From an uncultured Pelagibacteraceae bacterium (GTDB lineage: Bacteria > Pseudomonadota > Alphaproteobacteria > Pelagibacterales > Pelagibacteraceae), in assembly GCA_902515185.1 (NCBI GenBank), contig CABXTN010000011.1, forward strand, positions 1 to 37,431: a stretch of DNA of 37,431 nucleotides, given 5' to 3'. Below, piece after piece: positions 9,643 through 16,495 of this stretch. Below the pieces are notes generated by a model, which saw only the letters and a list, made by a program, of their open reading frames with translations, did not search any database and was not told the origin of the DNA. The translations under genes and the position numbers were made by a program. The stretch's first letter is position 1; every line of letters starts with the position of its first letter.

Positions 9643-11018
9643 ATCATTTTTTTAGGATCTACTATCTTATTATAATCTTTTTCTGAAATTAGTCTTGTTT
9701 TCAAAGCTTCAGTTTTTAATGTTGTTTTATTTTTTAAAGCTGCTTTGGCAATCTTGGCTGCATTATCATAACCAATTTTTGGAGCCAATGCAGTAACTAA
9801 CATAAGAGAATTGTCTAAATAGTATTTTATCTTATTTTTATCCGCTTTTAATCCTTTAATACAGTAAGATGAGAAATTTTTTGAACTGTCAGCTAATAAA
9901 TCTATTGACTGTAAAATATTATGAGCAATTAGTGGTTTAAAAACATTTAATTCAAAGTGTCCATGTGAACCAGCCATAGTTATCCCATTATGGTTTCCAA
10001 TAACTTTTACACAAACCATAGTTACCGCTTCTGACTGAGTTGGATTTATTTTTCCAGGCATAATCGATGAACCTGGTTCGTTAGAAGGTAAAATAAGTTC
10101 ACCATAACCTGCCCTGGGACCTGAACCTAAAAATCTTATGTCATTAGCAATTTTCATTAAACAAACAGCGACAGTATTTAAAGTACCTGAAAAATTTACA
10201 ATTTGATCGTGAGCAGCCAAAGATGCAAATTTATTTTTTGAAGGTTTAAATGGAATTTTGGTTATTTTTTTAATTTCACTTATAACTTTTTTATCAAAAC
10301 CTTTTTTACTATTTATACCAGTACCTACTGCTGTACCACCTTGAGCTAAGAAATAAATCTCGTTTAATGCATTCTTGATCCTGAAAATACAATCTTCCAG
10401 TTGAGATTGATAGCCTGAAAATTCCTGACCCAAGGACAGGGGAGTTGCATCTTGCAAGTGTGTTCTTCCAACTTTTACTATTTTTTTGAACTGAGATATT
10501 TTTTTCTTCAATTCTTTATTTAATGTTTCAAGTGATGGTAATAATTTATTTTTTGTTTCAATAGCAATAGCTATATGCATTGCAGATGGAAACACATCAT
10601 TAGTAGACTGAGATTTATTTACGTGATCATTTGGATGCACTGGTTTTTTTGTTCCCTTTTTCCCTCCTAGAATTTCAATAGCTCTATTTGCTATAACTTC
10701 ATTTACGTTCATATTTGTTTGAGTTCCAGAGCCTGTTTGCCATACTTTTAGTGGAAAATGTTCATTTAATTTTCCTGATATCACTTCATTAGATGCTCTT
10801 ATAATTGCCTTTGAAATATTTGGTGGAATTTGTTTTTCTTTTTCATGAATAATTGCTGCTGCTTTTTTAATTATTGCTATAGATTTAATCAAAATTGGTC
10901 TTACTAAAAATTCACCAATATCAAAATACTTTTTTGACCTTTGTGTTGAAGCACCCCAGTATTTATCATTAGGTACGTTTATTTTACCAATACTGTCAAA
11001 TTCTTTTCTTAATTTCAT
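9624..11018 (-). CDS. fumC: Fumarate hydratase, class II
   Basis: The iron-independent fumarase interconverts fumarate and L-malate in the TCA cycle. At 464 residues it has family-typical length. It starts with the conserved EFDSIGKINVPNDKYWGAST, carries the substrate-site stretches TGSGTQTNMNVNEVIANRA, NKSQSTNDVFPSAMHIA and KVGRTHLQDATPLSLGQE, and the superfamily signature GSSIMPGKINPTQ, whose serine is the catalytic base in the mobile loop. The class II set GSGTQTNMN plus HPNDHVNKSQSTND separates it from argininosuccinate lyase and aspartase. Its 3' end overlaps the AsmA-like gene by 19 bases. It is transcribed divergently from the pyrophosphohydrolase gene. Confidence 0.96.
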   Translation of the reverse strand: MKLRKEFDSIGKINVPNDKYWGASTQRSKKYFDIGEFLVRPILIKSIAIIKKAAAIIHEKEKQIPPNISKAIIRASNEVISGKLNEHFPLKVWQTGSGTQTNMNVNEVIANRAIEILGGKKGTKKPVHPNDHVNKSQSTNDVFPSAMHIAIAIETKNKLLPSLETLNKELKKKISQFKKIVKVGRTHLQDATPLSLGQEFSGYQSQLEDCIFRIKNALNEIYFLAQGGTAVGTGINSKKGFDKKVISEIKKITKIPFKPSKNKFASLAAHDQIVNFSGTLNTVAVCLMKIANDIRFLGSGPRAGYGELILPSNEPGSSIMPGKINPTQSEAVTMVCVKVIGNHNGITMAGSHGHFELNVFKPLIAHNILQSIDLLADSSKNFSSYCIKGLKADKNKIKYYLDNSLMLVTALAPKIGYDNAAKIAKAALKNKTTLKTEALKTRLISEKDYNKIVDPKKMIYPSSE

Positions 11019-11084
11019 AAATATTGTTTCTTAATGTATATTCAAAAGATATATATTATTTTTATTAAAACTTACAGGAGCAAA

Positions 11085-11453
11085 ATGACAAATTTTGATA
11101 AAGTAGGAACTTTTATGAAAACTTTTGGGCAAGAAGTTAAAACAAAACCCTCATTTAGTTCTGACAAAATCAATAAACTAAGACTAGATCTCATCAGAGA
11201 AGAATTAAATGAACTTACGGAAGCAATGAAAAATAAAGACTTATTAGAAGTAGCAGATGCTTTAACTGATATTCTTTATGTTACATATGGAGCAGGTCAT
11301 GCATTTGGAGTAAATTTAGATAAATGTTTTGAGGAAGTTCAAAATTCTAATATGAGTAAATTAGATAAAGAAGGCAAGCCAATTTATAATGAAAGTGGAA
11401 AAGTGATGAAAGGTCCAAATTATTTCAAACCAGACTTATCAAAATTTATTTAA
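11085..11453 (+). CDS. MazG/HisE-like nucleotide pyrophosphohydrolase
   Basis: The 122-residue protein resembles the all-alpha NTP pyrophosphohydrolase superfamily, in the PRA-PH (HisE)-like branch. The Mg-binding pattern is visible: LIREELNELTEAMKNKDLLEVADALTDILYVTYG contains the EExxE and ExxD signature (REELNE and EVADALTD). The C-terminal half has YNESGKVMKGPNYFKPDL, a KGPxYxxPD stretch I associate with stand-alone bacterial and phage members. The likely role is hydrolysis of a nucleotide or nucleotide-like substrate (housecleaning); the substrate is unknown. I start at ATG 11085 because AGGAG lies at 11076-11080, five bases away. An upstream in-frame ATG at 11034 would add an unconvincing hydrophobic leader. 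Confidence 0.75.
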   Translation: MTNFDKVGTFMKTFGQEVKTKPSFSSDKINKLRLDLIREELNELTEAMKNKDLLEVADALTDILYVTYGAGHAFGVNLDKCFEEVQNSNMSKLDKEGKPIYNESGKVMKGPNYFKPDLSKFI

Positions 11454-11471
11454 CAAATTTTATTTTTGAAT

Positions 11472-11834
11472 ATGAAAAGAATTTTAGTAGCTACTATTTT
11501 TTTTTTAATAATACCAATTAATTACAATCATTTATCAGCTGAAAATTTAGTTTGTAAAGATGAAAAAAATAACAAAACTATTAGTGTATTCTATACATTT
11601 AATAAAATAGAAGTAGAAGATAAAGTATTCTCAGACATTTTCGTTTTTGGCAATGGTATGTCAGGAGAATATTATAAATATAAAAGTCTTTTTTTGGGAA
11701 TTGGAAAAGCATTAGATGAGAAGTGGGAAATTGATATTGAATTAAGAAACCCAAAAACGGTATCTTTAAGTAAGTTTAAATATTTTGGTGATGTACCAAA
11801 AAAAATAAGTAGTAGCACTTTTTTGTGCAGATAG
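11472..11834 (+). CDS. Small secreted protein of unknown function
   Basis: I do not recognise this 120-residue protein. With the ATG at 11472 as start (a TTG lies two codons upstream) it has a clear Sec signal peptide: MKRILVATIFFLIIPINYNHLSA, cleavage probably after LSA, leaving ENLVCKDE. The mature part is about 97 residues, with cysteines near both ends (LVCKD and the final FLCR) that could form a disulfide in the periplasm, and several predicted beta strands. It follows the pyrophosphohydrolase gene by about 18 bases and converges on the tmRNA gene. A periplasmic location is inference from the signal peptide. Confidence 0.65.
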   Translation: MKRILVATIFFLIIPINYNHLSAENLVCKDEKNNKTISVFYTFNKIEVEDKVFSDIFVFGNGMSGEYYKYKSLFLGIGKALDEKWEIDIELRNPKTVSLSKFKYFGDVPKKISSSTFLCR

Positions 11835-11839
11835 TTTAA

Positions 11840-12097
11840 GGGGCGTTCTGTTGCCAGGTGCCCCAAAACCCCGTTACTTAATTAATAAATTAATTAAGCA
11901 GCAAGAGCAAATTTATCATTTGCAATTATAAAATAGCCCGTTTCGGTGGAACAATCCCGAACGAAAGAATAGCCTTTACGCACTCGTCGATCCTAGTTCA
12001 CCCCCATAAGTTGTAAATGGTGGAGGTGGTGGGTACTGCCCCCACGTCCGCAATGTTTATTACGAAATTCGTTTATCGTCATAGTTGGAAAACCAAC
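11840..12097 (-). ncRNA. ssrA: Circularly permuted two-piece tmRNA
   Basis: tmRNA rescues stalled ribosomes and tags the product for proteolysis. On the minus strand the acceptor piece comes first. It ends with T-arm GTGGG-GGCAGTA-CCCAC (12045-12029), 3' acceptor strand CACCTCC (12028-12022), A, and an encoded CCA at 12020-12018. After 12 bases (12017-12006) the coding piece begins at 12005 with GGGGGTGAACTAGGATCGACGAG, like the tmRNA 5' consensus. GGGGGTG pairs with CACCTCC over seven pairs, including a G3-U70 pair, the alanine identity element. The tag reads ANDKFALAA then TAA at 11923-11894. A perfect 8-bp A/T hairpin (11878-11897) overlaps the tag stop, and a GGGGC/GCCCC hairpin (11840-11864) closes the 3' end. 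Outer ends are approximate. Confidence 0.92.
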
Positions 12098-12103
12098 ATT
12101 ATT

Positions 12104-12131
12104 AATATAAAAGTTTAGTTTAAAGATTCAA
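12104..12131 (-). promoter_or_regulatory. Probable sigma70 promoter of ssrA
   Basis: On the minus strand TTGAAT (12131-12126) and TATATT (12109-12104) are separated by 16 bases. This predicts a transcript starting near 12097, at the GTTGG-AAAA-CCAAC hairpin (12084-12097) that would form the 5' end of the precursor. Divergent to thyX, whose start lies at 12142. Confidence 0.5.
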
Positions 12132-12141
12132 TAAATAATTC

Positions 12142-13092
12142 ATGAAATTAACTAAAGAACAACAAGAAGAAATTAAATTACAACAATCGCAAGAGAATTT
12201 TACTAAGAGAGTAACTGTAAAGGACCTTGAAAATTTACTCTATGAAGCAATCCCTGTATTAGACCACGGATTTATAAGGGTGATAGACTACATGGGTGAT
12301 GATACTTCAATAGTTCAAGCAGCTAGAGTTTCTTATGGAAAAGGAACAAAAAAGGTGTCAACCGACTCTGGTCTTATAAAATATTTAATGAGGCACTGGC
12401 ACAGTACACCATTTGAGATGTGCGAAATAAAATATCATATTAAACTACCAATATTTATTGCCAGACAGTGGATTAGGCATAGAACAGCTAATGTAAATGA
12501 ATACTCTGCGAGGTATTCAATTTTAGATAAAGAATTTTATCTTCCTTCAGAAGCAAATTTAGCAGCACAATCCGTAAATAACAGACAAGGTCGAGGGGAG
12601 GTTTTGAGCGGGGATCAAGCTCAAAAAGTTTTAAAACTTTTGAAAGATGATGCGGAAAGAACATATGATAATTATGAGTCAATGTTAAATCAAAGATATG
12701 ATGGAAGTACAATTGATAACAACAAACCCGGATTAGCTAGAGAGTTAGCTAGAATGAATTTAACTTTAAATACATATACGCAATGGTATTGGAAAACAGA
12801 TTTATTAAATTTAATGAATTTTTTAAGATTAAGAGTTGATCATCATGCTCAGTATGAAATTAGATCTTACGCAGAGATAATGTTGGATACTTTAAAAAAA
12901 TGGGTACCAATTACTTATGATGCTTTTATAGACTACAGAGTAGGGGGAACTGAAGTATCTGCAAAAGGAAAATCAGTTATAAACAATATAATAAAAGGCA
13001 AAGATATTAACATGGAGGATTCCGGGCTGTCTAAAAGAGAATGGAATGAATTAATGAGTGCTTTTGATTTAACAGAAAAAATTATAGAATAA
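12142..13092 (+). CDS. thyX: Flavin-dependent thymidylate synthase ThyX
   Basis: ThyX makes dTMP from dUMP using methylene-tetrahydrofolate and FADH2/NADPH, instead of the classical ThyA. The family motif RHRx7S is present at R112-H113-R114 to S122 ([15 protein letters not shown]), and the C-terminal FAD/dUMP region has [19 protein letters not shown]. At 316 residues it is on the long side of the family but normal for Alphaproteobacteria. It is divergent from the tmRNA. Only four bases separate it from the SxtJ-like gene, so the carbamoyltransferase module probably shares its transcript. No thyA is seen in the window. Confidence 0.95.
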   Translation: MKLTKEQQEEIKLQQSQENFTKRVTVKDLENLLYEAIPVLDHGFIRVIDYMGDDTSIVQAARVSYGKGTKKVSTDSGLIKYLMRHWHSTPFEMCEIKYHIKLPIFIARQWIRHRTANVNEYSARYSILDKEFYLPSEANLAAQSVNNRQGRGEVLSGDQAQKVLKLLKDDAERTYDNYESMLNQRYDGSTIDNNKPGLARELARMNLTLNTYTQWYWKTDLLNLMNFLRLRVDHHAQYEIRSYAEIMLDTLKKWVPITYDAFIDYRVGGTEVSAKGKSVINNIIKGKDINMEDSGLSKREWNELMSAFDLTEKIIE

Positions 13093-13096
13093 AGAT

Positions 13097-13483
13097 ATGG
13101 ATAATAAATTAAAATTACCAACAAATAGAAACTTTGGATATGTTTTTTGTATTGTTTTTTTATTAATTGCTATATGGCCTATTTTAAAACAAAATGATCT
13201 TAGAATATGGTCATTAACTATTTCAATTATTTTTTTTATATTAGGTTCTTTTAATTCAAATCTACTTTTACCTCTGAACAAGTTATGGTTTAAATTTGGA
13301 ATAATGCTTGGTAATTTCATAGCACCAATTATAATGGGAATCGTTTTTTTTCTAGTTGTAACCCCTACGGGTCTTATAATGAAATTGTTGAGAAAGGATC
13401 TTTTAAAATTAAAAAAAAATAATAGTGCTACGTACTGGATTAAAAAAGATAATTCAAATAATAGTCTTAAAAATCAATTTTAG
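13097..13483 (+). CDS. SxtJ-like small integral membrane protein
   Basis: The 128-residue protein has about three to four hydrophobic segments: roughly 13-30, 39-55 and 65-95. Between and after them come conserved-looking stretches, with SNLLLPLNKLWFKFGIMLG and the PTGLIMKLLRKDLL motif, then a charged cytosolic tail ending in NNSLKNQF. This pattern (LNKxWFKFGxxLG, then PIxMGxxFFxxxTPxGxxMRLxGKDxL) is what I know from the SxtJ family, named after a gene next to the saxitoxin carbamoyltransferase sxtI. The function is unknown. It starts four bases after thyX and is followed at once by the DUF5989-like gene and, further down, by a carbamoyltransferase, which is the family's typical company. Confidence 0.8.
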   Translation: MDNKLKLPTNRNFGYVFCIVFLLIAIWPILKQNDLRIWSLTISIIFFILGSFNSNLLLPLNKLWFKFGIMLGNFIAPIIMGIVFFLVVTPTGLIMKLLRKDLLKLKKNNSATYWIKKDNSNNSLKNQF

Positions 13484-13485
13484 TT

Positions 13486-13635
13486 ATGAGTTTTTTAATA
13501 GAATTTTGGAACTTTTTAAAAGTGAGAAAGAAATTTTGGTTATTACCTATTTTAATTGTATTAGCATTATTTGGTGGATTGATAGTATTAAGTCAAGGTT
13601 CTGCAGTAGCTCCATTTATTTATACAATTTTTTAA
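13486..13635 (+). CDS. DUF5989 / SxtK-like 49-residue membrane protein
   Basis: A small gene between the SxtJ-like gene and the SGNH gene. ATG at 13486 lies two bases after the SxtJ stop; the product begins MSFLIEFWNFLKVRKKFWLLP, followed by a single membrane helix (ILIVLALFGGLIVLSQGSA) and VAPFIYTIF. The pattern of short amphipathic start, RKKFWLLP, one helix, then SxxAPFIYxxF is that of the DUF5989 family, tiny proteins commonly next to SxtJ and a carbamoyltransferase. The gene fits the spacing exactly: two bases after one stop and one base before the next GTG. A longer frame overlapping it (13425-13640) has no such similarity. The function is unknown; a membrane subunit partnering SxtJ is an inference. 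Confidence 0.82.
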   Translation: MSFLIEFWNFLKVRKKFWLLPILIVLALFGGLIVLSQGSAVAPFIYTIF

Positions 13636-13636
13636 T

Positions 13637-14653
13637 GTGAATATTATAAAAAATATTTTTTTAATTTTTGTTTTTTTTTTTCTTACATTAATTGTTATCG
13701 AATTTTTAACTAGAGTTATTTTGTTTTTTCCGACAAATTATAAAGTTTTTTTTTATGGTTATAATAAAAATCTTAAAATTGAAATAGTAGACTTATCTAA
13801 ATTTCAGATCAACGTATCAGATAGAAATATTAATTTAAAAGATAATCACAAAAGTATAAATGTTAAGAAAGAAAATTTAATAAACGCATGGGTCTTTGGT
13901 GGGTCAACATCATTCGGGAATAATTGTAATTCTTCTTCTTCCTGGGCTCAAGAAATGCAAAAAAAAAACGACAAAATAAAAATTGAAAACTTTTCTTTTA
14001 ACGGTGCTGATAGCGATCAACTCATATCAATTTTAGATTTAAATTTACAAAAAAAACAGTCTCCTGAGATAATATTTTGGGCAAGTAAGTTTAATATGTC
14101 TAACATTCTAATAAAATCAAATTATAGAAATAAAGAAATCTTGAATTATGAATTTAAAGAAACTGAAAAAAATAAGTTTTTCCATAGTATAAAAAGAGTT
14201 GATAAAACATTAAAATCAAGACTGGTTTCTTATAAAATTATTGAAGAAATAATAATTAGAATTTTTCCAAACAAAAATATATATAAAACTGAAACCCTAT
14301 CAGATAAAGATATAAAAATGATGATTGAAAATTTTAAAATAAATACTTTGGATGCAATTAAAATTTCTAGAGCAAAAGGTGTAAGAGAGTTTTATTTGGT
14401 TTCTTTATTTAGTGAAATCGATTTTAAAGATAGTCAAACACCCGTTAAAGATAAACTTTATAAAGAGTTCCTTTTTCAATCACAAAAAAATTACCCAGAA
14501 TTTGTAAAAGTTATAGACCTATCGCACGACTTATCAAAAAAAAATGTAAATAATTTTTTATGTGATGCGGTCCATCAAACATACGAAGGTAATGTTCTTC
14601 AAGCGACTAAAATTAATAACTTTTTATTAAATAACTCTTACTTTTTTAAATGA
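13637..14653 (+). CDS. Membrane-anchored SGNH-hydrolase-like protein
   Basis: The start is GTG at 13637, one base after the preceding stop. The 338-residue product has an N-terminal membrane helix (about 5-24, IFLIFVFFFLTLIVIEFLTR) with the bulk probably periplasmic. NAWVFGGSTSFGNNC (about 83-97) matches block I of SGNH/GDSL hydrolases, with GGS supplying the nucleophile serine and SWAQEMQ following. Near the end LCDAVHQTYEGN matches block V, with the catalytic Asp and His. Blocks II (FSFNGADSD) and III (ILDLNLQKKQSPEIIFWASK) are plausible in between. SGNH proteins act as esterases or acyltransferases on lipids and glycans; the substrate here is unknown. ATGA overlap with the carbamoyltransferase start points to a joint function. 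Confidence 0.7.
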   Translation: MNIIKNIFLIFVFFFLTLIVIEFLTRVILFFPTNYKVFFYGYNKNLKIEIVDLSKFQINVSDRNINLKDNHKSINVKKENLINAWVFGGSTSFGNNCNSSSSWAQEMQKKNDKIKIENFSFNGADSDQLISILDLNLQKKQSPEIIFWASKFNMSNILIKSNYRNKEILNYEFKETEKNKFFHSIKRVDKTLKSRLVSYKIIEEIIIRIFPNKNIYKTETLSDKDIKMMIENFKINTLDAIKISRAKGVREFYLVSLFSEIDFKDSQTPVKDKLYKEFLFQSQKNYPEFVKVIDLSHDLSKKNVNNFLCDAVHQTYEGNVLQATKINNFLLNNSYFFK

Positions 14654-16485
14654 CAAAAATTTTAGGTATATCAGCTTTTTATCATGATAGTGCAGCCGCG
14701 ATAATTGTAAATGGAGAAATATTAGCTGCCGCTCAAGAAGAAAGATTTTCAAGAAAAAAACACGACCCAGCCTATCCTTTTAATGCTGTTGAATTTGTTT
14801 TAAATTTTGCAAATTTAAAACTATCTGAAATTGATTACATAGTTTTTTACGAAAAACCCTTTTTAAAATTTGAAAGACTTTTAGAGACTTATGTAGCATT
14901 TGCACCTAGAGGCTTTAAACAATTTACAAAGTCAATGCCATCTTGGTTAAGAGAAAAGTTGTTTCAAAAAAATATGCTTTTAAAATTATTAAAAAATCAT
15001 GATAATAGATTTAAAGATGAGAAAAAAATATATTTTTCTGAACATCATATGAGTCATGCTGCTAGCGCATACTACCCTTCCCCATTTGATCAAGCAATTG
15101 TCTTAACGGCAGATGGAGTTGGAGAGTGGGCTACAACAACAGTGGCGATTGGAAAAGGAAAAGACTTATCTATAAAAAAAGAAATTCACTTTCCTCATTC
15201 TTTAGGCCTACTGTATTCAGCATTTACATATTTCACAGGTTTTAAAGTTAATAGTGGAGAATATAAACTAATGGGTCTCGCTCCTTATGGAGAGCCAAGA
15301 TTTGAGAAAGTTATAAAAGATAAGTTAATTGATATTAAGGGGGATGGGTCTTTTAAATTAGCCCAAGATTATTTTGATTATGCTACTGGTTTAAAAATGA
15401 CCAGCTCTAAGTTTCATAAATTATTTGGTCATGAACCTAGAGATAGTAAAAAAGAAAAATTAACACAATTTCATATGGATATAGCTGCATCAATTCAGAA
15501 AGTTACAGAAGAGGTAATGATAAATTTAGCAACTTCTTTAAAAAAAGAATTTGGAATTAAAAATTTATGTTTGGCAGGTGGAGTTGCTTTAAACTGTGTT
15601 GCTAATGGTAAAATTCTAGAAAAAAAAATATTTGAAAATATTTGGATTCAACCTGCTGCAGGCGATGCTGGAGGCTCTTTAGGAGCAGCTTTGGCTATGT
15701 GGCATTTAGAATTAAAAAAAGAAAGAAAAAATTTTAAAGATCAAATGAAAGGTTCTTATCTTGGACCTAGTTATCCACAAGACCAAATTGAAAATGAATT
15801 GAAAAAAATAAAAGCTAAATTTGAAATTTTAAACGATGAGCACTTAATTGAAAAAACTGCAGAGAGTCTAAAAAATGGGGATGCGGTAGGTTGGTTTCAG
15901 GGAAGAATGGAATTTGGTCCCAGGGCACTTGGTGGAAGATCTATATTGGGAGATCCACGATCATCAACTATGCAAAAAAATTTAAATTTAAAAGTTAAAT
16001 ATAGAGAAAGCTTTAGGCCTTTTGCCCCGTCAATACTCAAGGAGCAAGTTAATAAATGGTTCAAATTAGAAGGTGAAAGCCCATACATGCTATTGGTGGC
16101 TGAAATTCTTGAAAACAAAAAAATTAATATGACAGATCAAGAAAAAAATCTTTTTGGAATAGAAAAACTTAATATTCAAAGATCAGATATTCCCGCAGTT
16201 ACTCACGTAGATTATTCTGCAAGAGTTCAAACAGTAAGCAATGAAACTAATCCAAAATATTATCAATTAATTAAAAAATTTAATGAAAAAACTAATTGCC
16301 CTGTTTTGATAAATACGTCTTTTAATGTAAGAGGAGAGCCAATTGTTAATACACCACTTGATGCTTTCAATTGTTTTATGGGAACTGAAATGGACAAATT
16401 AGTTATTGGAAATTGTTTTTTAGATAAAAAAAATCAAAATAAAGATCTTCAAAAAGATTATAAAAATCAATTTGAATTAGATTAG
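14650..16485 (+). CDS. NodU/CmcH-family carbamoyltransferase
   Basis: The 611-residue enzyme belongs to the family that transfers the carbamoyl group from carbamoyl phosphate, through a carbamoyl-adenylate, to a hydroxyl of a small molecule or sugar (NodU, CmcH, TobZ, SxtI). The N-terminal Kae1-like part starts ILGISAFYHDSAAAI and contains EERFSRKKHDPAYPF and the metal-binding HHMSHAASAYYPSPF (about 131-145), TADGVGEW and LYSAFTYFTGFKVNSGEYKLMG. The middle has LCLAGGVALNCVANGK and PAAGDAGGSLGAAL. The C-terminal YrdC-like part has GWFQGRMEFGPRALGGRS (from about 415), SFRPFAPSIL and NTSFNVRGEPIVNTP. All expected motifs are intact, so it should be active. It is the last gene of a probable thyX-sxtJ-DUF5989-SGNH operon. 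The acceptor substrate cannot be read from sequence. Confidence 0.9.
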   Translation: MTKILGISAFYHDSAAAIIVNGEILAAAQEERFSRKKHDPAYPFNAVEFVLNFANLKLSEIDYIVFYEKPFLKFERLLETYVAFAPRGFKQFTKSMPSWLREKLFQKNMLLKLLKNHDNRFKDEKKIYFSEHHMSHAASAYYPSPFDQAIVLTADGVGEWATTTVAIGKGKDLSIKKEIHFPHSLGLLYSAFTYFTGFKVNSGEYKLMGLAPYGEPRFEKVIKDKLIDIKGDGSFKLAQDYFDYATGLKMTSSKFHKLFGHEPRDSKKEKLTQFHMDIAASIQKVTEEVMINLATSLKKEFGIKNLCLAGGVALNCVANGKILEKKIFENIWIQPAAGDAGGSLGAALAMWHLELKKERKNFKDQMKGSYLGPSYPQDQIENELKKIKAKFEILNDEHLIEKTAESLKNGDAVGWFQGRMEFGPRALGGRSILGDPRSSTMQKNLNLKVKYRESFRPFAPSILKEQVNKWFKLEGESPYMLLVAEILENKKINMTDQEKNLFGIEKLNIQRSDIPAVTHVDYSARVQTVSNETNPKYYQLIKKFNEKTNCPVLINTSFNVRGEPIVNTPLDAFNCFMGTEMDKLVIGNCFLDKKNQNKDLQKDYKNQFELD

Positions 16486-16495
16486 AATTCTAACA

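Noticed and set aside
11672-11866. Minus-strand frame antisense to the small secreted protein and running into the tmRNA
   Set aside because: It lies wholly over a gene with a good signal peptide and over the 3' end of ssrA; no family resemblance.
13069-13320. Minus-strand frame opposite the SxtJ-like gene
   Set aside because: Antisense to a gene with recognisable family pattern and good spacing; no motif of its own.
13425-13640. 71-residue plus-strand frame overlapping the SxtJ end and the DUF5989 gene
   Set aside because: It is in a different frame from the well-fitting DUF5989 gene, has no recognisable family, and its start lies inside the SxtJ gene.
16482-16493. Palindrome TTAGAATTCTAA between the carbamoyltransferase and the convergent SGNH gene
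   Set aside because: It contains the carbamoyltransferase stop codon, gives only a four-pair stem, and such A/T palindromes are expected by chance here.
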